Below, in pieces: positions 35,440 through 47,711 of a DNA stretch of 64,000 nucleotides. The notes below the pieces were generated by a model. That model was not told where the DNA came from, did no database searches, and was given only the letters and a program-made list of their open reading frames with translations. Origin of the DNA: Gigaspora margarita (lineage: Eukaryota; Glomeromycota; Glomeromycetes; Diversisporales; Gigasporaceae); assembly GCA_009809945.1 (NCBI GenBank), contig WTPW01000656.1:150416-214415 (forward strand). Reading direction: 5' to 3'. A program made the position numbers and the translations under genes. How positions within the stretch are numbered: the stretch's first letter is position 1; each line of letters starts with the position of its first letter.

Positions 35440-36440
35440 TTATGACAGATACAGAATGTAGGTGAGATTTTCTGGATCATGTGAAAACCTGGCCTCCAAT
35501 CACTCCTTCGATCAAGATTAGAAGCAAATCCCTTTTCTAGTTATACAGATCATACTCTACTAACTCCTTTTTTTTATTTATATTTTTTTTTTTTTGTAAT
35601 TTTTTTTTGTTACCATTATTTGGAGTCGTGGACTTACCCTTTTTTTTATTACTGGTATCATTGTTTACTAGAGCTTCTTTTTGTCGCTAGTGTTGTTATT
35701 TACTGGAGCTTTTTTTGTTACTAGTATTGTCATATACTAGTGCTTCTGTTCATCGCTAGTGTTTTCATTCACTGGTACTTCATTTCATTGCTAGTGTCAT
35801 CATTTACTAGTGCTGCTCATACTGGTGCCTCTTTTCATATGTTGTATTGTTGTATTGTATTGTATTTGCTAGTATCATAATGTCACTTTGTATTTACTAA
35901 AGGTCTACTCTAATTTCTAATTCTAAAAACACCATATAAACGAGTTAGAACAAGAGTTAGTTAGAAATGCATAATTGTAAAATGTAGTTAGATAGTTGCA
36001 TATAAGAGATACTTGTGAGGTTTCGCTTTGTTATCAGCATTCTTGTGGATATGGATCTTGCCATCCATAGGGTTCTTTGAAATAGGCTTTTTGTCTTTGC
36101 AAAGTAGTTGTTCAAATTTCTTTATACTTCTTTAGTTCTGGAACTTGAGTAGTTTTAATAGATCTTGCTTTCTTGGTCTTGGTTATAGAGTTAGAATTAG
36201 TATAGTATTTAGATAGAAATAGTTTTTGTAAATAATTAATAAATACAAAATAAAAAAAATTTAAAATGAAATAAAATAATTAAAATAAAATAATTTAAAA
36301 TGAATTAATAAAAAAAAAAAGACAATTTTAATTCTTACCTAAGGTAAAATCTTTAAGTCTTTTTGTTTTCAACAAGAAACAAAAAATAATTAGAAATAAA
36401 TAAATACCTTCATTTGAACTTAAATAGATCTTGATAAAGA
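35440..36440 (+). repeat. Left arm of a large inverted duplication
   Basis: Contains GAGATTTTCTGGATCAT, CTTCGATCAAGAT, repeated ACTGGT(A/G)(T/C)-type words and GATCTTGC; the same order appears inverted at 38855-39720. The two arms are clearly homologous but about 15% or more diverged. The right arm ends about 250 bp before the LINE coding region. Confidence 0.8.
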
Positions 36441-36624
36441 ATAGGAATTGAAATTTAATTCAATTTTTTAAACCTTAATTTTTTGTTTTTAGCAAGAAAC
36501 AAAAAATAATTAGAAATGCCTTTATTTGAATGAAAATAGATCTTGCCAAAGAATATAATTGGAAATTTATACAATTTTTTAAAATCCAATTTTTATCAAA
36601 AAAGAATAAAGGCTTCATTTGAAC

Positions 36625-38201
36625 TAGGGTTCCGAAGTTCAGTTCAGTTCAATAGAGGTTCAGGTTCAAGTTCAATGAACCTGAACCTGAACCTGAACCT
36701 GCTCTAAAAGTTCAATACTGAACTGAACCTGAACTTAAAATTATTGAACCTGAACTTAAAAAAAGTTCAGTTCAGGTTCAGTTCAAGGTTCATGAACATG
36801 TTCAGGTTCATAATATATGCACATTTTTACCTAAATCACAAAGCTTGAATCAATTAGTAAAATTCAGAGAATCATAGCATTTTGTATAATTTTATCAATA
36901 AAATTATACAAATTTCTATAATTCTCTAAATTTTACTAATTGATACTAATTTCTTGCACTAAGTAAATTTGTTTAGCACCAAAAAATACATCAAATCGGC
37001 ATATTTTATTTTACTTTTCTTAAAATATGAAGAAAGGATGCTTAATTTTAGAAATTTTCATCAAAAATTCAAAATTAAGCATCTTTGACGCAAATTTTAA
37101 GGAAAATAAAATAAAATAGACCGATATGATGTATTTTTTAGTGCTAAACAAGTTTACTTAGAGCAAGAAGTTATGATCAATTAGTAAAATTTAGAGAATC
37201 ATAGAAATTTGTATAATTTTATTAATAAAATNNNNNNNNNNNNNNNNNNNNNNNNNNNNNNNNNNNNNNNNNNNNNNNNNNNNNNNNNNNNNNNNNNNNN
37301 NNNNNNNNNNNNNNNNNNNNNNNNNNNNNNNNNNNNNNNNNNNNNNNNNNNNNNNNNNNNNNNNNNNNNNNNNNNNNNNNNNNNNNNNNNNNNNNNNNNN
37401 NNNNNNNNNNNNNNNNNNNNNNNNNNNNNNNNNNNNNNNNNNNNNNNNNNNNNNNNNNNNNNNNNNNNNNNNNNNNNNNNNNNNNNNNNNNNNNNNNNNN
37501 NNNNNNNNNNNNNNNNNNNNNNNNNNNNNNNNNNNNNNNNNNNNNNNNNNNNNNNNNNNNNNNNNNNNNNNNNNNNNNNNNNNNNNNNNNNNNNNNNNNN
37601 NNNNNNNNNNNNNNNNNNNNNNNNNNNNNNNNNNNNNNNNNNNNNNNNNNNNNNNNNNNNNNNNNNNNNNNNNNNNNNNNNNNNNNNNNNNNNNNNNNNN
37701 NNNNNNNNNNNNNNNNNNNNNNNNNNNNNNNNNNNNNNNNNNNNNNNNNNNNNATCAATTAGTAAAATTTCATGCAAAATACGATTTTTAATAATTTAAT
37801 TAATAAAATTATACAAAATGCTATGATTCTCTAAATTTTACTAACTGATTTATACTTCTCACTCTAAGTAAACTTGTTTAGTATCAAAAAATACATATAT
37901 TTTTATTTAGACTCAAACTAGTTTGCAAAATTTACCAGCCCGACCAAACTATGATTGAGTTTGAGTTTAATATAAAGTTTTAAATAATAGAATTTAGAGT
38001 TTGAGTCTGGTCTGGACCAGACCAAACCCGGACCCAAACCTAGAATCACTAATTCATATGAACACTAGACTGAACCTGAACATGTTCATGAACTTATGAA
38101 CTGAACCTGAACTGAACCTGAACCTGCTCTAAAAGTTCAATACTGAACCTGAACCTGAACTTGAACTAAGTTCAGTTCAGTTCAGGTTCATAGGAACACT
38201 A
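36625..38201. mobile_element. hAT-like element with GAACCT minisatellite ends; contains an assembly gap
   Basis: Starts TAGGGTTCCGAAGTTCAG and ends in the inverse of TAGTGTTCCTATGAACC, with a perfect 8-bp duplication ATTTGAAC (36617-36624 and 38202-38209). Each end runs into 130-170 bp of GAACCT / GTTCAG hexamer repeats. The interior is made of palindromic units (TTAGTAAAATTNAGAGAATC and AAACTTGTTTAGCACNAAAA with inverses), the same satellite family as at 52386-53170. No transposase. Confidence 0.85.
37232..37753. other. Assembly gap (522 N)
   Basis: The sequence is unknown here. Both edges lie in the palindromic satellite (ATTAGTAAAATTT words), so the true number of units is undetermined. 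The gap length may be an estimate. Confidence 0.98.
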
Positions 38202-38434
38202 ATTTGAACAAAATAGATCTTGCCAAATAATGGAAATTGAATCTTAAGTGTGACAAGAATATATATCAATATTTAGTCTTATTGAAATATAAGTTTTATA
38301 TTAATTATCAGATCATGTAATTGATATATCTGTTACTAAATATTATTATTATTCCCAAAATCTAGCTTAACTGAATTGGCAGAAAATTATTTAAGCAAAT
38401 TTTCACAGGTGTCACAGGAATTATAATAATAGCT

Positions 38435-38663
38435 ATAAGCTAAATTAATAAAAACTTTGTATATACAATTTTTATAGCCAAGATTTAGTGATCAAATCTG
38501 CAGAATTTTACTAATTTTTCAAAGTTTGAATACAAGTTTTGTTCCTATTATGGGAACAAACTTGCATTCAAACTTTGAAGAATTAGTAAAATTCCACAGA
38601 TTTGATTACTAAATCTTGGCTGTAAAAATTGTATGTACAAAGTTTTTATTAATTTTAGCTTAA
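38435..38663. mobile_element. Fold-back miniature element, arms about 108 bp
   Basis: AGCTAAATTAATAAAAACTT, AGCCAAGATTTAGTGATCAA and TTCAAAGTTTGAATACAAG on the left arm are all inverted on the right arm, leaving a loop of about 5 bases at 38546-38550. No clear target duplication. Confidence 0.8.
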
Positions 38664-38854
38664 TTTATTATTTATTTTTTTTAAATTAATTTAAAAATAG
38701 GTAAATTTTACCAGTAAATGTTTTGATTATTATATTGTAAGATAGGTGCAAATTAGAGTTAGAGTCTAGCATTTTTTAGGGTGCTGCCCATTTTTAGTAC
38801 TTTTTAAGTAGCAGACTGATGAATTTTACTGACTTTTTATTCATTATGCCAATT

Positions 38855-39720
38855 ATAAGACTTAAAGATTTTACCTCAGGCAAGAATTAAAATTGTTTTT
38901 TTTTTATTTTTTTATTAATTCATTTTAAATTATATTATTTTATTTCATTTTAAATTATTTTTTTTTATTTCATATTTATTAATTATTTACAAAAACTATT
39001 TCTATCTAAATACTATACTACCTTAAACTGAGACCAAGACCTAACAAAGCAAGACCTACTAAAACTCTTGAGTTCCAGAACTAAAGAAGCAAAGAAATTT
39101 GAACAACTACCTTGCAAAGACAAAGGACCCACTACAAAGAACCCTATGGACTGCAAGATCCATGTTCACAAAAATGCTAACAATAAAGTAAAACCTTGCA
39201 AGTATTTTTTATATGCAACTATCTAACCACCTCTTACAATCCCATGTTTCTAACTAATTCTTGTTCTAACTCGTTTATGTCATGTTTTTAGAATTAGAAT
39301 ATAGAGAGAACTTTTAGTAAATACAAGTAATATGACAACACTAACAAATACAATACAATATATGAAAAGAGGCACTAGCATAAGCAGCATCATTAAATGA
39401 TGACACTAGTGATAAAAAAAAGCACCAGTAAACAATGATACCAGTGACAAAAAGAAGTACCAGTAAATGACACCAGCAATGAAAAGAAGCTCTAGTAAAT
39501 GATGATATCAGTAAAAGAAGAGTAAAGTTTATGACTCCAAATATGGTATCAAAAAAAAAATTACAAAAGAAAAAAAAGATGTAAATAAAAAATAGAATTA
39601 GTAGAGTATAATCTGTATAACTAGAAATGGATTTGCTTCTGATCTTGATCGAAGAAGTGATCAGAGGCTGGGTTTTCATATGATCCAGAAAATCTCATCT
39701 ATGTCCTGTATCTGTTATCA
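38855..39720 (-). repeat. Right arm of the large inverted duplication
   Basis: Inverse of 35440-36440: on the minus strand it reads CAGATACAGGACATAGATGA, GATTTTCTGGATCATATGAA, CTTCTTCGATCAAGATCAGA and so on, down to a TAAAATCTTTAAGTCTTA word. Confidence 0.8.
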
Positions 39721-39967
39721 AAATTATTTACCAATAAAAAAGTATTGTATTCGATATTATTATAAATAATAGTTTTTAATTAGTATTTATTTATTGTAGG
39801 TATTATTTCTCACAAAAGAAAATTATGATAAAAGAAATTGATTTGGTTTAAAAATTGATGAAATATTGAAGAAATAATTGCCTAGATATGATATTTAAAG
39901 TTATATATTTGGGTAAATAATATTACAAAGTTTCAATTAATTTTTTTATCTGTCTTCTGTAGAAAAC

Positions 39968-41600
39968 ATGAATGCAGCCACCACTTCTAGAATTATAATA
40001 TCCTCCATTGATAATGGGCCATTTCTAGAAGAGAATGATATAAGTAGACAGGTGGATAAGTCTATTTATGTAGAGGACCAAGTATATGATGGCCAGACCC
40101 AACGTACAGGACAGGCTATGGAATCCTTTGCAGCTGTAAGAACTGAGCTTAAAATGGCAAGCATTTCTATAGAAGACAACTGCAATACTTCAGATATCAT
40201 ATCTTCATCTCATTCTGAAGTACAACTCTCTTTTAATACCTTTTTACTATCAACTAATACCAACTCCAATAACTATCTAATACCAGAAACTTATGATGAA
40301 TCTCTACTTATAAAAGATTTTAATAATGAAAAAATTGAAATACTACAAACTCCTTAAATAATGGCTATAATAACCCTAATTTAAGCTCTTTTGAAATATA
40401 TGACCCAACAGCATGTTACAATAAATTTCTCTATTATTACAAACTACAAACTCTACCTTCTCCACAAACTGTAGGCTCTTTTTTGGAATATATACTAGAA
40501 TACTACCCTATGTTTTTTTTAACCCAATATATTAAAATCTCTATCAAACCACATCCTGAAATTGACCTTTTTTTTACAGAAGCACATATCTATCTTCTAT
40601 ATAAAAACTTAGTACCAGGTTACTTCATATTTCTACCCTTCGAAGAGCTATCAACCTTCTATAATATAGAGCTTAAATCACTTAATAATAATTTTCAAAT
40701 ACCAATCTTTACTGATAATCTTTTTTTCTCAACACCCAACCCACAACCTTCTAATACCAATACAACTCCGATAACCAATACTCAAACAGCTATACACAAT
40801 TTCAATATACTTTCACATTTACCAAATCAAACTTTATCAATTGAACCTGAATATATTTCTATTTCTATAAAAATAGCCTCACTTAATACAAATGGCCTCT
40901 TACAACCTACAAAAAAACTCCTTATTGAAGAAACCTTAAACCAAAACCAATATGTGATTTTTGGCCTTTCAGAGACTCATTTAACCCAAAAAGAAGAAAA
41001 ATTTTTAAATAACAAAATCAAAAACTATACTAGTTTCTGGAGCTCTTTCTCCAATCCACATCAAGCTGGTATAGAACTTTTTATACACAACAAAATCTCC
41101 AAATATATCACACGTACTCATAATTTTAATGGCCATATAATAGGCTTTGACCTACATTTTAAAAATACTTCTATCAGGTTACTTCAAATTTATATTCCTA
41201 CTACTGAGAAAAAACAACTCAGAAAAGAAATACAAGAACAAATTATTAAATTATGTCAAAATCCTAAATATCAATACATAATTATGGGAGACTTCAATAG
41301 TGTTCCCAACCCTCGAATTGACTGATCCCCCTCAAAAAAAATCTCAGTTCCAGAAACTCAACTTATTAAATATCTCATCAGTTACCAATATAAAGATATT
41401 TACCATTTCTTTTTTCCTAACTCCAAAAATTTCACTTTTCAACGCTCAAATATTCAGAGCAGAATAGACCAGATCTGGACTAATCTGAGTATTACAAATA
41501 TAGATTATAAGATATTCTTTCAAACAGTATCTTTGAATCTGATCACAATACTATTACACTAGGACTATCTGTTATAATCAACAAACCAAAACCACACAAA
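39968..41600 (+). pseudogene. LINE N-terminal region and APE-type endonuclease, broken
   Basis: MNAATTSRIIISSIDNGPFL opens at 39968. A one-base shift near 40350 leads into a second frame without stops from about 40369 to 41325 (SFEIYDPTACYNKFLYYYK, then a proline/threonine/asparagine-rich linker near 40735-40800). The endonuclease follows: IKIASLNTNGL (about 40870), IFGLSETHL with the catalytic Glu (about 40960), MGDFNSVPNPRID with Asp and Asn (about 41284), a TGA at 41323-41325, IQSRIDQIWTN (about 41455) and, after another shift, SDHNTITL (about 41542). These are the conserved APE motifs of LINE endonucleases that nick target DNA. No CCHC knuckles were seen in the N-terminal part. Confidence 0.82.
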
Positions 41601-41619
41601 CAACATAAAAGGAAAAAAT

Positions 41620-44600
41620 TTCTCTAGAAAAACTGTACCAAAGAAAATCTAGAAATTATGCAAATCAAACTACACTTAATTTGCAAAAACTATATACACA
41701 AATAGATCAAATCACTAACCAAAACCAGCTTAACAAATTCTGGAATAAACTTCAAAAAACTCTAATTAAAGCTTCTACCAAACATATTCCCTTTCACAAA
41801 ATTAATACTATTAAAGAAATTAAAGAATCTCACTCCTCAAAACAAACTCCTCTCTTTTACAGATTTAAAGAAATCCAATATCTCAAACATTATACTTTCT
41901 CTTCCAACTTTCTTCCGCTATGCAAAAATATATTTTACAATATACTGACTGCTTACTTCAACTATAAAACTGCTCTCAATATTCAACAACAACAAACTAT
42001 CTATGAAGAAATTCAACAAAAAATTGAAAACCGTAACCAAAATTTTTTTGAAACCCCAAAATTCTTTTATAAAAAAATTCTCAAAAAATACAATAATATA
42101 CATATCGATAGATTATCTATTGAAAACTCACTCCTTACTAAACACAATGAAATTCTTAATGCAATTCATAATCACTTTACTGAATACTTTAAAGAAAAAC
42201 CACTTCAACCGATCTCACCCTCTTCTGAATTCTACTATCTTTATGAAGCACATCCTGAATATGAAGAACATTACCTTAACTTATTTCAAGATATCACAGA
42301 TCAAGAATAGCAAGATATCTTAACCAATCTTCCAAATCAAAAAGCAGCAGGTCCCTCTGAAATCTGCTATTAACATATCAAATATGCTAGTTACAAAGCA
42401 CAAACACTCTTTAAAAAATTTTTTAACAAATGCTTTCAACTACAAAAAGTTCCTACAGATTGGAAATCCTCTAATATATTTCTTATTCCAAAAAAATCTA
42501 ATTGGGATTTTACTCTCAATCAAGTTCGCCCAATTTCTATTATTGAACCCTTCAAAAAAACCTTTACCAAAATCTTTACTAAATGACTTGATCAAATTAT
42601 CTCTGATAACAATCTTTTATCTAATTTAAATTTTGCTACCTCTAAAAATTCCTCTACCCATATTCCTATACAAATTCTTCATAATATTATTGAACACTAT
42701 AAAATACACAACAAAAAAGCTTGGATTCTTTTTCAAGATATATCTAAAGCATTTGACAAAATCAATATTTCATGCCTTCAAGATACCTGTAAAAGAATTG
42801 GTATTCCTAATTCAGGTATCAACCTAATTACTGAATTACACTCATCAAGACAAGCATGAATCATTACTGCTCATGGTCTTACCTCTCTTGTTAATATCCA
42901 ATCTGGAATAGAACAAGGAGAGACCTACTCACCTCTACTTTGAAAAATTTACTATGATCCAATTCTTACTTTTATTCACCAAAAATATCAAACCTATCTA
43001 CTCAAAATTGCAGCACAATCTCCTCTAGATATAATTACCAATACTACTACTACTAGTACTTCAATTCCGCCATTAGCATACATGGATGATACAACATGGC
43101 TCTGTGAAAGCTCTGAAACTATACAAAATATTCTTAATGACACCTCTGAACTCTACAAAATTAACAATATAGAAGTCAATCCCTCAAAATCTGATTTACT
43201 TCATATTCATCCTAGATCCTACAAATCACAAACAACACCTCTTTTGTTCAATAACCAACCCATCTTATCCAGAAAGTCTAATGATGTTATTAGATACTTA
43301 GGTATCTATTTTGATGAAAATGGTTCAACCAAACCAACATTTGATGCAATTGTTAACAAAATTGAAAATTTTATTTGTCTAATAAAATACAAAAAACTTA
43401 CACCCTTACAAATTTTATCACTCTTCAACCTTATACTTCAACCCTCTATTAAATATCTTCTAAAAGTATGCATTATCCACAATAATTTCCAAACCAAATT
43501 ATCTCGTCTCTTTACTATTCAAACCAAAAAAATGCTTTCTCTTGCCAAAAACACTAACAATATAGTTCTTACTAATCCTATAACATTTAATCTACCAACC
43601 CTTAACAATCTAATCCAAAAAACATGTTCTGCTAATATCGAACGCATTTTTAACTCTAGCCCAATTCTTAAAAATATTGGTATTTTCCATATTAAATCAT
43701 GGCTAACCAAAGTATGGTCTCCTAACCTAACCCAAAATCTACTTATTACTCACAGTCATAAAACCAAAAACTTTACATTCATTTTTCAACTTATACAATT
43801 AGCCAAAAATAATATTACATTATCAAATCTTTCACTTAATTCTTATCATCCAGATTTCTTTTCTAATATACATCTAATCTATGATATACTTCTATCAAAT
43901 CCACAAATCTCTATAATTAATAGTATGAGAAATAACTGGTTACTATTTATTGAACAAATTACAACTGCAAACAATAAATATATTCTTCCATGGAATAATA
44001 TTTATCTACGTACTAATAAACCTACTAAAGGTCATCAACCTTTATAGTTCTCTAATATTCTCCATTTTATACAAGATAATACAATTATAAATATCTGGCC
44101 TCATCTCCTTCTACCTCCAATTAACTCCTTTATTAATACAACATCTTTTTTTCTCCTTTAATAACCTCCAATCCTTTCTCACTTATACAAATACACTACA
44201 CTTCTAACAATAATCTCTTCTTATCACATCAAACTTCTTTATCAAAAACTACAACATATAATATAAATTCTTCAGATTTAGGTTTCATACAACTACTACC
44301 CAATATCTCTTCATTTCCAAATACCTTTTCCTCATTTAACCTCCCTATAATCAAATTAACAAATCTAAAAATCAAACATACATTCAAATAGATTACAAAG
44401 AAATCCTTGCTCTAATTCTTATTTTTAATCTTACTAATACTACAACTTCCTCTACTCCCTCTCAATCTATATTACAAATTTATATTCCTACACAAGAAAC
44501 ACAACTAATATACCATTTAACCAATAATGCTACCTATCAACATCAACTCACTAACCTCCTATCACTTATTCAAAATCTTACTTCACAAGAACTTCATTTC

Positions 44601-45831
44601 TATACTGATGCTTCAATACAAAATCTACGATCATCAAATATTAAATCTGGCATTGGTTGGATTTGTGAAAATAATACTTCTATTAAATTCAATGCAGCTA
44701 CTACTTCATATCCTGATACAACACGAACTGAACTTGAAGCAATTATTTCTCTTCTTCTTGCAACTCCCAATAATACTTATATAAATATCTATTTAGACAA
44801 CAATACTGCAATCAAAAACCTAAAACAAATACATCTTTCAAAACCTACACAAATCAAAAACTGGGATATTATATCTATTATTAATCAAATTAAATCTATT
44901 AAAAACATTTCATTTACTCTACACAAAATCAAATCACATCTTAATCCTATCTATAACCAAGCAGACTTACTTGCAAAAAATGGAACTAACAAACCAATAC
45001 TTAAAATTACCTATAGTTTTCTAAATCTACCAATACATTTTTATGGAACAATTGTCTTATTCCTTTCAAAATACGAACTTTTATCAAAAATATATATACT
45101 ATACAAGAACTATACTCCTGGCCTACTCTTAAAATATTTAAAAATATAGCTGAACCCAATTGGACATTATGTTTTGATATTCTAAACACACTTGAATACA
45201 ATCACTCTAAATACTCTTTTAGAATCAAAATGCTAACAAATAATCTTCCAACTATGGAAAACCTTCATATTCGCTATTCTTATCTATATCCAACATCAAA
45301 ATGCTCTCGCTGTTCAGATAATAAAGATACTATACATATACTTCTCAGTTCAAACAATAACAATAATATTCAATATCTATAACTAATATAATTACTAATA
45401 CACTTACCTCTCTCAAAATTACTACTTTATCACTAACTACAATTCTCAATGTTCTTCTTCACTCTACACTTAATTCACCTAATCCACAATTTAACTCTTT
45501 TCTTTACTATATTATTGAAATCTTTCCCTTTAATATTTTCAAAAATATTAAACTACTTACTGCTAAACAAACTAAATTATTTCTTACTACTTTGTCAAAT
45601 AATCTTTTAGAATGGTTCCAAAATACTATTTGGTCTTCACGAAATATATTTCAACACCAATGGGAACATGCTTGCAATATTACCTCAAAGATGAAAAAAA
45701 GGAAATACTTTTTTCCAAATACATTTAATACAACAACTACATCATTATCAAACATATCTCATATAGATTACTTTCCTTTTATAGAAAAATGGTTTCTACA
45801 AGGTTACTCTCTAACAAATTGTATACACTAA
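41620..45831 (+). pseudogene. LINE reverse transcriptase, RNase H and zinc motif, broken
   Basis: One frame carries most of the RT: KLYTQIDQITNQNQLNKFW (41681), NQKAAGPSEI (fingers), VRPISIIEPFKK, AWILFQDISKAFDKI (motif A, catalytic Asp), SGIEQGETYSPLL (motif B), YMDDTTWL (motif C, 43079), then PSKSDLLHI and IRYLGIYF. In-frame stops occur at 42308 (TAG), 42371 (TAA), 42584, 42857 and 42941 (TGA) and 44045 (TAG). The TGA at 42941 replaces the Trp usually found in SPLLW. In another frame the RNase H gives LHFYTDAS, TRTELEAI, INIYLDNNTAI and IYNQADLLAK (D-E-D-D set, about 44590-44980). A late CSRCSDNKDTIH motif (about 45303) and WFQNTIWSSRNIFQHQWEHA (45612) close the protein at 45831. Confidence 0.85.
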
Positions 45832-46027
45832 TGCCAATGGCATATATCTAAGGTTTTCCCCAACCTATTCTAGCTAGTTAATTAATTTGAAACAATTAAT
45901 TATAGCATTTATAAAAAATAGGAGATATAATATCACATTGGGTGCCTGTTTATAGTAATACAAATGTAGTTCTGAAATCTTTAAATGTAAATTTATTATT
46001 TTTACTTAAATAAAGTTTCAACTTTGG

Positions 46028-46065
<38 letters not shown>

Positions 46066-46139
46066 TATCAATAGCTAAGTTCTTTTAATAATTTCAAGAT
46101 ATAAGCATTACAACTAAAAATAATGGGTTGATAGATATA

Positions 46140-46834
46140 CAGTACAGGACAGCTAAAGATATCTACTTTTTTATATATAAAATCTAAAAATGTTATAACT
46201 TAAAAACAAATAACTTTTAAAAAATCTGTTTTACAAATTTGTTGCTCTTAGTCTAAGCTACAATTCTGTTAGAGTAAATTTTTATGTTTATTATAAAATT
46301 AAAAAGTTTTTAGAGTAAAGTTTATATGTAATTAAAAATTTGGCATTTAATATATAAAAAAAAGAATTTTATATTTTGGCACATATGCGTTGTGACGTGC
46401 CTCATAAGTTCTGGTGTAATGTGAAATCAAAACAATAATTAATTCATTAGTTTAGGGTTAGGGTGAGGGTAGGGTTATATTAAGGTTAGGTTAGGGTTAG
46501 AGTAGATAATTTTAGCAAAAGTTTCTAACCCAAAATTTTGTGAGGAATTTTTTTTGTTATAATGTGAAAGGTAGTTTTATAAGCAAAATTTTGAGCTACA
46601 AGCAATTTTTTAGAAACATCGCTATTTTTTTCGATTTCACATTACACCTGATCTTACAACTGATTGGTTGATCAGATAAGTGCAGTACAACGCACATGCG
46701 CCAAATTACATAAACCTAAAAAAAATATTTATATATTTTTAACCAATTACAAAATTAGCCAATCATATTTGATTATATAATCTCAAATTTGGTACTTTTT
46801 TAAAAAAAGTAGATATCTTTAGCTGTCTGTACTT
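46140..46834. mobile_element. TA-flanked element of the CAGTACNGGACAG family, copy A
   Basis: Left end CAGTACAGGACAGCTAAAGA then TATCTACTTTTTT; the right end is the inverse with one base less (AGATATCTTTAGCTGTCTGT then ACTT). TA flanks both ends. The end sequence is shared with the copy at 58126-58586. A telomere-tract element (46379-46702) is nested inside. It starts about 80 bp after the LINE A tail. Confidence 0.8.
46379..46702. mobile_element. Telomere-tract miniature element, copy 3
   Basis: Outer ends GGCACATATGCGTTGTGACG and the inverse of GGCGCATGTGCGTTGTACTG; next inward CTGGTGTAATGTGAAATC and its inverse. The middle has a clear tract TTTAGGGTTAGGGTGAGGG, then more TTAGGG-like units to about 46503. 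Confidence 0.78.
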
Positions 46835-47274
46835 TATATATAATAAAAGAAGTTTTGAAAAACTATAAGTTAACTATTCACAATTGTATATTGTAAAATT
46901 TAATAAATATTTATATAAATAAAATGCAAATTATTTATTGTATGAATGCTAGAGTTTCTATAATAAAATTTAAGACCCAGATTTATATAAAACGTTTATA
47001 TAGGTTAATATTTGAAAAAATTAAGCTATTAATTTTTTTCAATTGTTAATTAGTTTGATTCTATTGAATAATTTTAGAAAATTATTATATAATGTCAATG
47101 TATAATAATAAGGATGCCTTAGACAATTCCCATTTAATAAAAGCACTTAAAAATTGATCCAAGTGTTCGAATCTTGGTAATAATTATATGTTATTGGGTG
47201 AAGCAAAGAGAACTGAATAATGCTATATTTATTGATTTTACTTGCTTTATATTACTTTTAACAAAATTAATTTA

Positions 47275-47502
47275 CTATAAAATCTGGACATGTATACCCC
47301 CATGCAGTGTATCCCTTGCCAGGTTGAAGCTCTAGTTAGTGATTTATACCCGAGTACATAGGTATAATACATACTATATGTATTATGCTAGGTAGATATA
47401 GTAAAACATATTGTCTTAATATAGTGTACCCCTATATAGAGGTACCCAAGTACTAAATTGAGCAATAGAAATACCCAGGGTACACATGACCAGATTTTAT
47501 AG
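47275..47502. mobile_element. TA-flanked miniature element with TACCC words (228 bp)
   Basis: Ends CTATAAAATCTGGACATG and the inverse of CTATAAAATCTGGTCATG, flanked by TA. The interior repeats TACCC / GGGTA: GTATACCCCC, GTGTATCCC, TATACCCGAGTAC, GTGTACCCCTA, GGTACCCAAGTAC, AATACCCAGGGTACAC. Confidence 0.82.
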
Positions 47503-47579
47503 TATTTTATCTTTAATTTAGTAAATAGTACTCTATTGCTATACACATGGACTTGTATGATTTTGAATTTTTTACAAAG

Positions 47580-47711
47580 ATCTGATCCACTCATATTACC
47601 TGTGTTTCAAATTCCACAAAGTGAAGTGCCAATTGTTATTAATAAATCATTACAAAGAGAGTTTAAAAATAATGAATCAATTGGTGAATTATTACTTAGG
47701 TTTTTTGAACA
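47580..47711 (+). pseudogene. Single exon remnant resembling a Cid1-type nucleotidyltransferase (PAP-associated domain)
   Basis: An exon-like frame with acceptor TTTACAAAG and donor GTAAGT reads SDPLILPVFQIPQSEVP, then FKNNESIGELLLRFFEQ. In non-canonical poly(A) polymerases and uridylyltransferases the PAP-associated domain typically reads P-x-L-P-x-L-Q ... N-x-x-S/T-x-G-E-L-L-x-x-F-F. No neighbouring exon with the G-S catalytic motif was found, so it is probably a fragment. The assignment rests on one short block. Confidence 0.4.

Larger units (their letters stand above)
39968..46061 (+). mobile_element. LINE (non-LTR retrotransposon) with endonuclease, RT and RNase H
   Basis: Domain order is N-terminal region, APE-type endonuclease, reverse transcriptase, RNase H, C-terminal zinc motif, 3' UTR (45832-46033) and a 28-base A tail (46034-46061). 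This order is found in RNase H-bearing LINE clades (I/Tad-like). The 5' end is not defined: the first usable ATG is 39968, and the upstream arm of the inverted duplication may be its leader. No target duplication could be matched because the 5' boundary is unknown. Many in-frame stops make this copy inactive. Confidence 0.88.

Noticed and set aside
37199..37799. Long open frames on both strands
   Set aside because: They consist almost wholly of the 522-N assembly gap and have no coding content.
39341..39679. 112-codon minus-strand frame
   Set aside because: It lies in the inverted-duplication arm; the homologous arm at 35440 does not keep the frame open.
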